From Chondrosia reniformis (Eukaryota; Porifera; Demospongiae; Chondrillida; Chondrillidae): a stretch of 64,000 nucleotides of DNA. The notes beneath the pieces are model-generated. The model worked only from the letters and a program-made list of their open reading frames with translations, was not told where the DNA came from and ran no database searches. The DNA lies in contig OX359190.1 of the NCBI GenBank assembly GCA_947172415.1, positions 124,001 to 188,000 of the forward strand, written 5' to 3'. Each line of letters opens with the position of its first letter. The first letter of the stretch is position 1. This document shows, piece by piece, positions 10,499 to 26,505 of the stretch. Position numbers and translations under genes: made by a program.

Positions 10499-13400
10499 TA
10501 CATTATAAACTTCAAAAACATTTTGCAATACATGCCTGTGAAAGCTGACATCACATATTAGTCTAATGTGTTAGTGTTTGATAGAGTTACAGCAATAAAT
10601 GTTCATTAAATTCTAGTATATAAAGTTAATGTATGGTGAGAGATAGGGCAAATTTTGAGTTGCATCAAAATTTCAAAAACACATTAGACATACACCATAG
10701 GTGTCTGTGAATGCTGACACTAAGTCACAGCTTCATATGTATCCATTTGATAGAGTTACATCCCTCAATGTACAATAATATCTTGTATTAAAAGTTAATG
10801 GTGAGAAATAGGGCAAATTTTAAGTTGCATCAAAATTTCAAAAACACATTGGACATACTCCATGGGTGTCTGTGAATGCTGACACAAAGTCACAGCTTCA
10901 TGTGTATCCATTTGATAGAGTTACAGCCCTCAATGTACATTTATTTCCTGCTTACAAAGTTAATGTATGGTGAGAGATAGGGCAAATTTTAAGTTGCATC
11001 AAAATTTCAAAAACACATTGGACATACTCCATGGGTGTCTACGAATGCTGACACAAAGTCACAGCTTCATATCTACAAATTTGATACAGTTACAGCTCTC
11101 AATGTACATTGAATTCTTGTATGTATGGTGAGAGATAGGGCAAATTTTTAGTTGCATCAAAATTTTAAAAACACATTGGACATACTCTATAGGTGTCTGT
11201 GAATGCTGACACTAAGTCACAGCTTCATATGTATCCATTTGATAGAGTTACATCCCTCAATGTACTTTAATTGTTTGTATGCAAAGTTAATGTATGGTGA
11301 GAGATAGGGCAAATTTTGAGTTGCATCAAATTTTCAAAAACACATTGGACATACTCCATAGGTGACTGTGAATGCTGACATTAAGTCACAGCTTCATATG
11401 TATCCATTTGATAGAGTTACATCCCTCAATGTTCATTAAATTCTTGTATGCAAAGTTAATGTATGGTGAGAGATAGGGAAAATTTTAAGATAAATCAAAA
11501 TTTCAAAAACACATTGGACCTACTCCATGGTTGTCAGTGAATGCTGACACAAAGTCACAGCTTCATATGTATCCATTTGATGGAGTTACATCCCTCAATG
11601 TACATTTATTTCTTGTATACAAAGTTAATGTATGGTGAGAGATAGGGCAAATTTTAAGTTGCATCAAAATTTTAAAAACACATTGGACATACTCCATAGG
11701 TGTCTGTGAAGGCTGACACTAAGTCACAGCTTCATATGTATCCATTTGATGGAGTTACATCCCTCAATGTACATTTATTTCTTGTATACAAAGTTAATGT
11801 ATGGTGGGAGATAGGGCAAATTTTAAGTTGCATCAAAATTTCAAAAACACATTAGACATACTCCATGGGTGTGTGTAAATGCTGAAACAAAGTCACAGTT
11901 TCATATCTAGAAATTTGATAGAATTATAGCCCTCAATGTACTTTAATTGTTTGTATGCAAAGTTAATGTATGGTGAGAGATAGGGCAAATTTTAAGATAA
12001 ATCAAAATTTCAAAAACACATTGGACATACTCCATAGGTGTCTGTGAATGCTGACAAAAGGTCACAGCTTCATATGTATCCATTTGATGAAGTTACATCC
12101 CTCAATGTACATTTATTTCTTGTATACAAAGTTAATGTATGGTGAGAGATAGGGCAAATTTTAAGTTGCATTAAAATTTCAAAAACACATTAGACATACT
12201 CCATAGGTGTCTGTGAATGCTGACACAAAGTCACAGCTTCATATCTATAAATTTGATAGAGTTACATCCCCTATTGTACATTTATTTCTTGTATACAAAG
12301 TTAATGTATGGTGAGAGATAGGGCAAATTTTAAGTTGCATCAAAATTTTAAAAACACATTGGACATACTCCATAGGTGTCTGTGAAGGCTGACACTAAGT
12401 CACAGCTTCATATGCATCCATTTGATGGAGTTACATCCCTCAATGTACATTTATTTCTTGTATACAAAGTTAATGTATGTTGGGAGATAGGGCAAATTTT
12501 AAGTTGCATCAAAATTTCAAAAACACATTAGACATACTCCATGGGTGTGTGTGAATGCTGAAACAAAGTCACAGCTTCATATCTAGAAATTTGATAAAAT
12601 TATAGCCCTCAATGTACTTTAATTGTTTGTATGCAAAGTTAATGTATAGTGAGAGATAGGGCAAATTTTAAGATAAATCAAAATTTCAAAAACACATTGG
12701 ACATACTCCATGGGTGTCTGTGAATGCTGACACAAGGTCACACTTTCATATCTAGAAATTTGATGAAGTTACATCCCTCAATGTACATTTATTTCTTGTA
12801 TACAAAGTTAATGTATGGTGAGAGATCGGGTAAATTTTAAGTTGCATTAAAATTTCAAAAACACATTGGACATACTCTATAGGTGTCTGTGAATGCTGAC
12901 ACAAAGTCACAGCTTCATATCTATAAATTTGATAGAGTTACATCCCCTATTGTACATTTATTTCTTGTATACAAAGTTAATGTATGGTGAGAGATAGGGC
13001 AAATTTTAAGTTGCATCAAAATTTTAAAAACACATTGGACATACTCCATTGGTGTCTGTGAATGCTGACACAAAGTCACAGCTTCATATTTATAAATTTG
13101 ATAGAGTTATAGCCCTCAATGTACATAAAATTGTGGAATAAAAAGTGAATGTATGGTGAGAGATAGGACAAATTTTAAGTTGCATCAAAATTTCAAAAAC
13201 ACATTGGACACACTCCATGGTTGTCTGTTAATGCTGACACAAAGTCACAGCTTCATATGTATCCATTTGATAGAGTTACATCCCTCAATGTACATGAATT
13301 TCTTGCATACAAAGTTAATGTATGGTGAGAGATAGGGCAAATTTTGAGTTGCATCAAATTTTCAAAAACACATTGGACATACTCCATAGGTGACTGTGAA

Positions 13401-16400
13401 TGCTGACACAAAGTCACAGCTTCATATGTGTCCATTTGATAGAGTTACATCCCTCAATGTACTTTAATTATTTGTATGCAAGGTTAATGTATGGTGAGAG
13501 ATAGGGCAAATTTTAAGTTGCATCAAAATTTCAAAAACACATTGGACATACTCCATAGGTGACTGTGAATGCTGACACAAAGTCACAGCTTCATATGTAT
13601 CCATTTGATGGAGTTACATCCCTCAATGTACATTTATTTCTTGTATACAAAGTTAATGTATGGTGAGAGATAGGGCAAATTTTAAGTTGCATCAAAATTT
13701 TAAAAACACATTGGACATACTCCATAGTTGTCTGTGAATGCTGACACTAAGTCACAGCTTCATATGTATCCATTTGATAGAGTTATATTCCTCAATGTAC
13801 TTTAATTGTTTGTATGCAAAGTTAATGTATGGTGAGAGATAGGGCAAATTTTGAGTTGCATCAAATTTTCAAAAACACATTGGACATACTCCATAGGTGA
13901 CTGTGAATGCTGACACAAAGTCAAAGCTTCATATGTGTCCATTTGATAGAGTTACATCCCTCAATGTACTTTAATTGTTTGTATGCAAAGTTAATGTATG
14001 GTGAGAGATAGGGCAAATTTTAAGATAAATCAAAATTTCAAAAACACATTGGACCTACGTATACTCCATGGTTGTCAGAGAATGCTGACACAAAGTCACA
14101 GCTTCATATGTATCCATTTGATGGAGTTACATCCCTCAATGTACATTTATTTCTTGTATACAAAGTTAATGTATGGTGAGAGATAGGGCAAATTTTAAGT
14201 TGCATCAAAATTTCAAAAACACATTGGACCTACTCCATGGTGGTCAGAGAATGCTGACAGAAAGTCACAGCTTCATATGTATCCATTTGATGGAGTTACA
14301 TCCCTCAATGTACATTTACGTATTTCTTGTATACAAAGTTAATGTATGGTGAGAGATAGGGCAAATTTTAAGTTGCATCAAAATTTTAAAAACACATTGG
14401 ACATACTCCATAGGTGTCTGTGAAGGCTGACACTAAGTCACAGCTTCATATGTATCCATTTGATGGAGTTACATCCCTCAATGTACATTTATTTCTTGTA
14501 TACAAAGTTAATGTATGGTGAGAGATAGGGCAAATTTTAAGTTGCATCAAAATTTCAAAAACACATTAGACAAACTCCATGGGTGTGTGTAAATGCTGAA
14601 ACAAAGTCACAGTTTCATATCTAGAAATTTGATAGAATTATAGCCCTCAATGTACTTTAATTGTTTGTATGCAAAGTTAATGTATGGTGAGAGATAGGGC
14701 AAATTTTAAGATAAATCAAAATTTCAAAAACACATTGGACCTACGTATACTCCATGGTTGTCAGAGAATGCTGACATTAAGTCACAGCTTCATATGTATC
14801 CATTTGATAGAGTTACATCCCTCAATGTTCATTAAATTCTTTTATGCAAAGTTAATGTATGGTGAGAGATAGGGAAAATTTTAAGATAAATCAAAATTTC
14901 AAAAACACATTGGACCTACTCCATGGTTGTCAGTGAATGCTGACACAAAGTCACAGCTTCATATGTATCCATTTGATGGAGTTACATCCCTCAATGTACA
15001 TTTATTTCTTGTATACAAAGTTAATGTATGGTGAGAGATAGGGCAAATTTTAAGTTGCATCAAAATTTCAAAAACACATTAGACATACTCCATGGGTGTG
15101 TGTAAATGCTGAAACAAAGTCACAGTTTCATATCTAGAAATTTGATAGAATTATAGCCCTCAATGTACTTTAATTGTTTGTATGCAAAGTTAATGTATGG
15201 TGAGAGATAGGGCAAATTTTAAGATAAATCAAAATTTCAAAAACACATTGGACATACTCCATAGGTGTCTGTGAATGCTGACAAAAGGTCACAGCTTCAT
15301 ATGTATCCATTTGATGAAGTTACATCCCTCAATGTACATTTATTTCTTGTATACAAAGTTAATGTATGGTGAGAGATAGGGCAAATTTTAAGTTGCATTA
15401 AAATTTCAAAAACACATTAGACATACTCCATAGGTGTCTGTGAATGCTGACACAAAGTCACAGCTTCATATCTATAAATTTGATAGAGTTACATCCCCTA
15501 TTGTACATTTATTTCTTGTATACAAAGTTAATGTATGGTGAGAGATAGGGCAAATTTTAAGTTGCATCAAAATTTTAAAAACACATTGGACATACTCCAT
15601 AGGTGTCTGTGAAGGCTGACACTAAGTCACAGCTTCATATGCATCCATTTGATGGAGTTACATCCCTCAATGTACATTTATTTCTTGTATACAAAGTTAA
15701 TGTATGTTGGGAGATAGGGCAAATTTTAAGTTGCATCAAAATTTCAAAAACACATTAGACATACTCCATGGGTGTGTGTGAATGCTGAAACAAAGTCACA
15801 GCTTCATATCTAGAAATTTGATAAAATTATAGCCCTCAATGTACTTTAATTGTTTGTATGCAAAGTTAATGTATAGTGAGAGATAGGGCAAATTTTAAGA
15901 TAAATCAAAATTTCAAAAACACATTGGACATACCCCATGGGTGTCTGTGAATGCTGACACAAGGTCACAGCTTCATATCTAGAAATTTGATGAAGTTACA
16001 TCCCTCAATGTACATTTATTTCTTGTATACAAAGTTAATGTATGGTGAGAGAAAGGGCAAATTTTAAGTTGCATTAAAATTTCAAAAACACATTAGACAT
16101 ACTCTTTAGGTGTCTGTGAATGCTGACACAAAGTCACAGCTTCATATCTATAAATTTGATAGAGTTACATCCCCTATTGTACATTTATTTCTTGTATACA
16201 AAGTTAATGTATGGTGAGAGATAGGGCAAATTTTAAGTTGCATCAAAATTTTAAAAACACATTGGACATACTCCATTGGTGTCTGTGAATGCTGACACAA
16301 AGTCACAGCTTCATATTTATAAATTTGATAGAGTTATAGCCCTCAATGTACATAAAATTGTGGAATAAAAAGTGAATGTATGGTGAGAGATAGGACAAAT

Positions 16401-17855
16401 TTTAAGTTGCATCAAAATTTCAAAAACACATTGGACATACTCCATAGGTGACTGTGAATGCTGACACAAAGTCACAGCTTCATATGTATCCATTTGATGG
16501 AGTTACATCCCTCAATGTACATTTATTTCTTGTATACAAAGTTAATGTATGGTGAGAGATAGGGCAAATTTTAAGTTGCATCAAAATTTTAAAAACACAT
16601 TGGACATACTCCATAGGTGTCTGTGAATGCTGACACTAAGTCACAGCTTCATATGTATCCATTTGATAGAGTTATATTCCTCAATGTACTTTAATTGTTT
16701 GTATGCAAAGTTAATGTATGGTGAGAGATAGGGCAAATTTTGAGTTGCATCAAATTTTCAAAAACACATTGGACATACTCCATAGGTGACTGTGAATGCT
16801 GACACAAAGTCAAAGCTTCACATGTGTCCATTTGATAGAGTTACATCCCTCAATGTACTTTAATTGTTTGTATGCAAAGTTAATGTATGGTGAGAGATAG
16901 GGCAAATTTTAAGATAAATCAAAATTTCAAAAACACATTGGACATACTCCATTGGTGTCTGTGAAGGCTGACACTAAGTCACAGCTTCATTTGTATCCAT
17001 TTGATGGAGTTACATCCCTCAATGTACATTTATTTCTTGTATACAAAGTTAATGTATGGTGGGAGATAGGGCAAATTTTAATTTGCATCAAAATTTAAAA
17101 AACACATTAGACATACTCCATGGGTGTCTGTGAATGCTGAAACAAAGTCACAGCTTCATATCTAGAAATTTGATAGAATTATAGCCCTCAATGTACTTTA
17201 ATTGTTTGTATGCAAAGTTAATGTATGGTGAGAGATAGGGCAAATTTTAAGATAAATCAAAATTTCAAAAACACATTGGACATACTCCATAGGTGTCTGT
17301 GAATGCTGACACAAAGTCACAGCTTCATATGTATCCATTTGATGGAGTTACATCCCTCAATGTACATTTATTTCTTGTATACAAAGTTAATGTATGGTGA
17401 GAGATAGGGCAAATTTTAAGTTGCATTAAAATTTCGAAAACACATTAGACATACTCCATAGGTGTTTGTGAATGCTGACACAAAGTCACAGCTTCATATC
17501 TATAAATTTGATAGAGTTACATCCCCTATTGTACATTTATTTCTTGTATACAAAGTTAATGTATGGTGAGAGATAAGGCAAATTTAAAAATAAATCAAAA
17601 TTTCAAAAACACATTGGACATACTCCATAGGTGTCTGTGAATGCTGACACAAAGTCACAGCTTCATATCTAATAATTTGATAGAGTCATAGCCCTCAATG
17701 TACATTAAATTGTAGAATAAAAAGTTAATGTATGGTGAGAGATAGGGCAAATTTTAAATTGCATCAAAATTTCAAAAACACATTGGACACACTCCATAGG
17801 TGTCCGTGAATGCTGACACAATGTCTTAGCTTCATATCTTTCAATTTGATAGAGT

Positions 17856-19072
17856 TTCAGAACTATAGTTTTATGTACTATTTTGTATATATAGACATAA
17901 TTGCGTAATATCATATATGGCCGACCGTTAGAAGGTGTAATTAACGAAAAAATTCGATACTATATCTGAATATCTAGAAGACTTTCTAAATTTCATTATA
18001 CATTGGGAAATTCACTGTGTAGCACTTCATTGTTATTGAAGCCCTATCTATCCACATTTAATATATGGATCTGGTTAAAGTGAAATTTCGTCAATCGACA
18101 GCCAACGAAACTCCAAAGGAAAAAAGTTGGACCATACCGAACGCTACCATCCACGACGCTCAGAGGCCGGGATCGGTGGTAACGCTCTGCCGAGTTGAGC
18201 TTTGGGTGTCACTTTCGTGAGAAGAACCAGTTCTCGATATGGCCGACTCATATGAATCCTAAGATATCAGATGCCAATCCCACATTACGTGGAACCCCCC
18301 CGAAATCCGGATTATTGGTGAGCACGTCTCTATGGCACCAACCGATTAGGAGACAGCTTCAGAGTCTAAGCGCTACCAACCTCTATGGGAACCGCAACCA
18401 CCATAGAGATGTGTCCAGGTAGGCCTACTATATAAGGTTTTTCGCTTCTATTTATATGAAGTTTTGTCCAAAGAAAACGGTTGTGGTTGGGGCTTTTTTT
18501 ATATATTTCTCGTTATTTCCAGATCGGTGAACTGTTCCAAGCAAGTTTAAAGACATAGGCAGTATTTGTGGTTCATCTGAAAACTGCGTAAAGTGGAAAT
18601 AATCCTGCAAGTGTCTTGATGGGCCGAGGAGAACGACTTTTCGGATCCCAATTATTTTCGAGAAATCGTCAATTTATTCCACCCTAATTCTAGATCAATA
18701 AATCGTTCCAAGCAATTTTACACACATACGCAGTATTTCCAATACATCTCAAAACTGTGGCAAAAGGGTAAAAGCCTGTATGTGTCTTGGTGGAAGGAGG
18801 AGAGCGACTTTTCATGATACAGAAAACTGGATATAGTGCAAGGTCAGATATTTATCGCCTTGACGATATTAATGTTTATGATCGATATTACAACCGACCC
18901 GGCTGTATGAATTACTCTAAGTCTAATTCCAAACTAAAGTTTTAGCGTATATAAATAAATTCTAATTTCTAGATATATTAAATAATGTTTTTAAGGAAAC
19001 TGTAGCTACAAAAATGTTTTAAATTATTCTTTCTAAACGTAAATGTATTGTGGGAAAGAGGAAAAAGATGAA
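17856..19072 (+). repeat. Array insert unit, copy 3 (subfamily B)
   Basis: About 1217 bp. It is nearly identical to copy 2 but lacks one TTC in the GTTCTTCTC arm, which breaks the small dyad of the central block. Confidence 0.93.
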
Positions 19073-22000
19073 CATACATTATAAACTTCAAAAACATTTT
19101 GCAATACATGCCTGTGAAAGCTGACATCACATATTAGTCTAATGTGTTAGTGTTTGATAGAGTTACAGCAATAAATGTTCATTAAATTCTAGTATATAAA
19201 GTTAATGTATGGTGAGAGATAGGGCAAATTTTGAGTTGCATCAAAATTTCAAAAACACATTAGACATACACCATAGGTGTCTGTGAATGCTGACACTAAG
19301 TCACAGCTTCATATGTATCCATTTGATAGAGTTACATCCCTCAATGTACAATAATATCTTGTATTGAAAGTTAATGGTGAGAAATAGGGCAAATTTTAAG
19401 TTGCATCAAAATTTCAAAAACACATTGGACATACTCCATGGGTGTCTGTGAATGCTGACACAAAGTCACAGCTTCATGTGTATCCATTTGATAGAGTTAC
19501 AGCCCTCAATGTACATTTATTTCCTGCTTACAAAGTTAATGTATGGTGAGAGATAGGGCAAATTTTAAGTTGCATCAAAATTTCAAAAACACATTGGACA
19601 TACTCCATGGGTGTCTACGAATGCTGACACAAAGTCACAGCTTCATATCTACAAATTTGATACAGTTACAGCTCTCAATGTACATTGAATTCTTGTATGT
19701 ATGGTGAGAGATAGGGCAAATTTTTAGTTGCATCAAAATTTTAAAAACACATTGGACATACTCTATAGGTGTCTGTGAATGCTGACACTAAGTCACAGCT
19801 TCATATGTATCCATTTGATAGAGTTACATCCCTCAATGTACTTTAATTGTTTGTATGCAAAGTTAATGTATGGTGAGAGATAGGGCAAATTTTGAGTTGC
19901 ATCAAATTTTCAAAAACACATTGGACATACTCCATAGGTGACTGTGAATGCTGACATTAAGTCACAGCTTCATATGTATCCATTTGATGGAGTTACATCC
20001 CTCAATGTACATTTATTTCTTGTATACAAAGTTAATGTATGGTGGGAGATAGGGCAAATTTTAAGTTGCATCAAAATTTCAAAAACACATTAGACATACT
20101 CCATGGGTGTGTGTAAATGCTGAAACAAAGTCACAGTTTCATATCTAGAAATTTGATAGAATTATAGCCCTCAATGTACTTTAATTGTTTGTATGCAAAG
20201 TTAATGTATGGTGAGAGATAGGGCAAATTTTAAGATAAATCAAAATTTCAAAAACACATTGGACATACTCCATAGGTGTCTGTGAATGCTGACAAAAGGT
20301 CACAGCTTCATATGTATCCATTTGATGAAGTTACATCCCTCAATGTACATTTATTTCTTGTATACAAAGTTAATGTATGGTGAGAGATAAGGCAAATTTT
20401 AAGTTGCATTAAAATTTCAAAAACACATTAGACATACTCCATAGGTGTCTGTGAATGCTGACACAAAGTCACAGCTTCATATCTATAAATTTGATAGAGT
20501 TACATCCCCTATTGTACATTTATTTCTTGTATACAAAGTTAATGTATGGTGAGAGATAGGGCAAATTTTAAGTTGCATCAAAATTTTAAAAACACATTGG
20601 ACATACTCCATAGGTGTCTGTGAAGGCTGACACTAAGTCACAGCTTCATATGCATCCATTTGATGGAGTTACATCCCTCAATGTACATTTATTTCTTGTA
20701 TACAAAGTTAATGTATGGTGGGAGATAGGGCAAATTTTAAGTTGCATCAAAATTTCAATAACACATTAGACATACTCCATGGGTGTGTGTGAATGCTGAA
20801 ACAAAGTCACAGCTTCATATCTAGAAATTTGATAAAATTATAGCCCTCAATGTACTTTAATTGTTTGTATGCAAAGTTAATGTATAGTGAGAGATAGGGC
20901 AAATTTTAAGATAAATCAAAATTTCAAAAACACATTGGACATACTCCATGGGTGTCTGTGAATGCTGACACAAGGTCACAGCTTCATATCTAGAAATTTG
21001 ATGAAGTTACATCCCTCAATGTACATTTATTTCTTGTATACAAAGTTAATGTATGGTGAGAGATAGCGCAAATTTTAAGTTGCATTAAAATTTCAAAAAC
21101 ACATTAGACATACTCTATAGGTGTCTGTGAATGCTGACACAAAGTCACAGCTTCATATCTATAAATTTGATAGAGTTACATCCCCTATTGTACATTTATT
21201 TCTTGTATACAAAGTTAATGTATGGTGAGAGATAGGGCAAATTTTAAGTTGCATCAAAATTTTAAAAACACATTGGACATACTCCATTGGTGTCTGTGAA
21301 TGCTGACACAAAGTCACAGCTTCATATTTATAAATTTGATAGAGTTATAGCCCTCAATGTACATAAAATTGTGGAATAAAAAGTGAATGTATGGTGAGAG
21401 ATAGGACAAATTTTAAGTTGCATCAAAATTTCAAAAACACATTGGACACACTCCATGGTTGTCTGTTAATGCTGACACAAAGTCACAGCTTCATATGTAT
21501 CCATTTGATAGAGTTACATCCCTCAATGTACATGAATTTCTTGCATACAAAGTTAATGTATGGTGAGAGATAGGGCAAATTTTGAGTTGCATCAAATTTT
21601 CAAAAACACATTGGACATACTCCATAGGTGACTGTGAATGCTGAAACAAAGTCACAGCTTCATATGTGTCCATTTGATAGAGTTACATCCCTCAATGTAC
21701 TTTAATTATTTGTATGCAAGGTTAATGTATGGTGAGAGATAGGGCAAATTTTAAGTTGCATCAAAATTTCAAAAACACATTGGACATACTCCATAGGTGA
21801 CTGTGAATGCTGACACAAAGTCACAGCTTCATATGTATCCATTTGATAGAGTTATATTCCTCAATGTACTTTAATTGTTTGTATGCAAAGTTAATGTATG
21901 GTGAGAGATAGGGCAAATTTTGAGTTGCATCAAATTTTCAAAAACACATTGGACATACTCCATAGGTGACTGTGAATGCTGACACAAAGTCAAAGCTTCA

Positions 22001-24792
22001 TATGTGTCCATTTGATAGAGTTACATCCCTCAATGTACTTTAATTGTTTGTATGCAAAGTTAATGTATGGTGAGAGATAGGGCAAATTTTAAGATAAATC
22101 AAAATTTCAAAAACACATTGGACCTACGTATACTCCATGGTTGTCAGAGAATGCTGACACAAAGTCACAGCTTCATATGTATCCATTTGATGGAGTTACA
22201 TCCCTCAATGTACATTTATTTCTTGTATACAAAGTTAATGTATGGTGAGAGATAGGGCAAATTTTAAGTTGCATCAAAATTTCAAAAACACATTGGACCT
22301 ACTCCATGGTTGTCAGAGAATGCTGACACAAAGTCACAGCTTCATATGTATCCATTTGATGGAGTTACATCCCTCAATGTACATTTACGTATTTCTTGTA
22401 TACAAAGTTAATGTATGGTGAGAGATAGGGCAAATTTTAAGTTGCATCAAAATTTTAAAAACACATTGGACATACTCCATAGGTGTCTGTGAAGGCTGAC
22501 ACTAAGTCACAGCTTCATATGTATCCATTTGATGGAGTTACATCCCTCAATGTACATTTATTTCTTGTATACAAAGTTAATGTATGGTGGGAGATAGGGC
22601 AAATTTTAAGTTGCATCAAAATTTCAAAAACACATTAGACATACTCCATGGGTGTGTGTAAATGCTGAAACAAAGTCACAGTTTCATATCTAGAAATTTG
22701 ATAGAATTATAGCCCTCAATGTACTTTAATTGTTTGTATGCCAAGTTAATGTATGGTGAGAGATAGGGCAAATTTTAAGATAAATCAAAATTTCAAAAAC
22801 ACATTGGACCTACGTATACTCCATGGTTGTCAGAGAATGCTGACATTAAGTCACAGCTTCATATGTATCCATTTGATAGAGTTACATCCCTCAATGTTCA
22901 TTAAATTCTTGTATGCAAAGTTAATGTATGGTGAGAGATAGTGAAAATTTTAAGATAAATCAAAATTTCAAAAACACATTGGACACACTCCATGGTTGTC
23001 AGTGAATGCTGACACAAAGTCACAGCTTCATATGTATCCATTTGATGGAGTTACATCCCTCAATGTACATTTATTTCTTGTATACAAAGTTAATGTATGG
23101 TGAGAGATAGGGCAAATTTTAAGTTGCATCAAAATTTTAAAAACACATTGGACATACTCCATAGGTGTCTGTGAAGGCTGACACTAAGTCACAGCTTCAT
23201 ATGTATCCATTTGATGGAGTTACATCCCTCAATGTACATTTATTTCTTGTATACAAAGTTAATGTATGGTGGGAGATAGGGCAAATTTTAAGTTGCATCA
23301 AAATTTCAAAAACACATTAGACATACTCCATGGGTGTGTGTGAATGCTGAAACAAAGTCACAGCTTCATATCTAGAAATTTGATAAAATTATAGCCCTCA
23401 ATGTACTTTAATTGTTTGTATGCAAAGTTAATGTATAGTGAGAGATAGGGCAAATTTTAACATAAATCAAAATTTCAAAAACACATTAGACATACTCCAT
23501 GGGTGTGTGTAAATGCTGAAACAAAGTCACAGTTTCATATCTAGAAATTTGATAGAATTATAGCCCTCAATGTACCTTAATTGTTTGTATGCAAAGTTAA
23601 TGTATGGTGAGAGATAGGGCAAATTTTAAGATAAATCAAAATTTCAAAAACACATTGGACCTACATATACTCCATGGTTGTCAGAGAATGCTGACATTAA
23701 GTCACAGCTTCATATGTATCCATTTGATAGAGTTACATCCCTCAATGTTCATTAAATTCTTGTATGCAAAGTTAATGTATGGTGAGAGATAGGGCAAATT
23801 TTAAGATAAATCAAAATTTCAAAAACACATTGGACCTACTCCATGGTTGTCAGTGAATGCTGACACAAAGTCACAGCTTCATATGTATCCATTTGATGGA
23901 GTTACATCCCTCAATGTACATTTATTTCTTGTATACAAAGTTAATGTATGGTGAGAGATAGGGCAAATTTTAAGTTGCATCAAAATTTTAAAAACACATT
24001 GGACATACTCCATAGGTGTCTGTGAAGGCTGACACTAAGTCACAGCTTCATATGTATCCATTTGATGGAGTTACATCCCTCAATGTACATTTATTTCTTG
24101 TATACAAAGTTAATGTATGGTGGGAGATAGGGCAAATTTTAAGTTGCATCAAAATTTCAAAAACACATTAGACATACTCCATGGGTGTGTGTAAATGCTG
24201 AAACAAAGTCACAGTTTCATATCTAGAAATTTGATAGAATTATAGCCCTCAATGTACTTTAATTGTTTGTATGCAAAGTTAATGTATGGTGAGAGATAGG
24301 GCAAATTTTAAGATAAATCAAAATTTCAAAAACACATTGGACATACTCCATAGGTGTCTGTGAATGCTGACAAAAGGTCACAGCTTCATATGTATCCATT
24401 TGATGAAGTTACATCCCTCAATGTACATTTATTTCTTGTATACAAAGTTAATGTATGGTGAGAGATAGGGCAAATTTTAAGTTGCATTAAAATTTCAAAA
24501 ACACATTAGACATACTCTATAGGTGTCTGTGAATGCTGACACAAAGTCACAGCTTCATATCTATAAATTTGATAGAGTTACATCCCCTATTGTACATTTA
24601 TTTCTTGTATACAAAGTTAATGTATGGTGAGAGATAGGGCAAATTTTAAGTTGCATCAAAATTTTAAAAACACATTGGACATACTCCATTGGTGTCTGTG
24701 AATGCTGACACAAAGTCACAGCTTCATATTTATAAATTTGATAGAGTTATAGCCCTCAATGTACATAAAATTGTGGAATAAAAAGTGAATGT

Positions 24793-26505
24793 ATGGTGAG
24801 AGATAGGACAAATTTTAAGTTGCATCAAAATTTCAAAAACACATTGGACACACTCCATGGTTGTCTGTTAATGCTGACACAAAGTCACAGCTTCATATGT
24901 ATCCATTTGATAGAGTTACATCCCTCAATGTACATGAATTTCTTGCATACAAAGTTAATGTATGGTGAGAGATAGGGCAAATTTTAAGTTGCATCAAAAT
25001 TTTAAAAACACATTGGACATACTCTATAGGTGTCTGTGAATGCTGACACTAAGTCACAGCTTCATATGTATCCATTTGATAGAGTTAGATCCCTCAATGT
25101 ACTTTAATTGTTTGTATGCAAAGTTAATGTATGGTGAGATAGGGCAAATTTTGAGTTGCATCAAATTTTCCAAAACACATTGGACATACTCCATAGGTGA
25201 CTGTGAATGCTGAAACAAAGTCACAGCTTCATATCTGTCCATTTGATAGAGTTACATCCCTCAATGTACTTTAATTATTTGTATGCAAGGTTAATGTATG
25301 GTGAGAGATAGGGCAAATTTTAAGTTGCATCAAAATTTCATAAACACATTGGACATACTCCATAGGTGACTGTGAATGCTGACACAAAGTCACAGCTTCA
25401 TATGTATCCATTTGATGGAGTTACATCCCTCAATGTACATTTATTTCTTGTATACAAAGTTAATGTATGGTGAGAGATAGGGCAAATTTTAAGTTGCATC
25501 AAAATTTTAAAAACACATTGGACATACTCTATAGGTGTCTGTGAAGGCTGACACTAAGTCACAGCTTCATATGTATCCATTTGATAGAGTTAGATCCCTC
25601 AATGTACTTTAATTGTTTGTATGCAAAGTTAATGTATGGTGAGATAGGGCAAATTTTGAGTTGCATCAAATTTTCCAAAACACATTGGACATACTCCATA
25701 GGTGACTGTGAATGCTGAAACAAAGTCACAGCTTCATATCTGTCCATTTGATAGAGTTATAGCCCTCAATGTACATAAAATTGTGGAATAAAAAGTGAAT
25801 GTATGGTGAGAGATAGGACAAATTTTAAGTTGCATCAAAATTTCAAAAACACATTGGACACACTCCATGGTTGTCTGTTAATGCTGACACAAAGTCACAG
25901 CTTCATATGTATCCATTTGATAGAGTTACATCCCTCAATGTACATGAATTTCTTGCATACAAAGTTAATGTATGGTGAGAGATAGGGCAAATTTTAAGTT
26001 GCATCAAAATTTTAAAAACACATTGGACATACTCTATAGGTGTCTGTGAATGCTGACACTAAGTCACAGCTTCATATGTATCCATTTGATAGAGTTAGAT
26101 CCCTCAATGTACTTTAATTGTTTGTATGCAAAGTTAATGTATGGTGAGATAGGGCAAATTTTGAGTTGCATCAAATTTTCCAAAACACATTGGACATACT
26201 CCATAGGTGACTGTGAATGCTGAAACAAAGTCACAGCTTCATATCTGTCCATTTGATAGAGTTACATCCCTCAATGTACTTTAATTATTTGTATGCAAGG
26301 TTAATGTATGGTGAGAGATAGGGCAAATTTTAAGTTGCATCAAAATTTCATAAACACATTGGACATACTCCATAGGTGACTGTGAATGCTGACACAAAGT
26401 CACAGCTTCATATGTATCCATTTGATGGAGTTACATCCCTCAATGTACATTTATTTCTTGTATACAAAGTTAATGTATGGTGAGAGATAGGGCAAATTTT
26501 AAGTT
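24793..26505 (+). repeat. Higher-order repeat block (505/1010-bp period)
   Basis: Monomers with private variants recur at a fixed period. A GGTGAGATAGGGC two-base deletion with TTTTCCAAAAC and ATCTGTCC appears three times 505 bp apart (within 25,054-25,242, 25,559-25,747 and 26,064-26,252). A larger unit repeats at 1010 bp (24,793 and 25,803). 505 is three monomers minus two bases. Confidence 0.85.
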
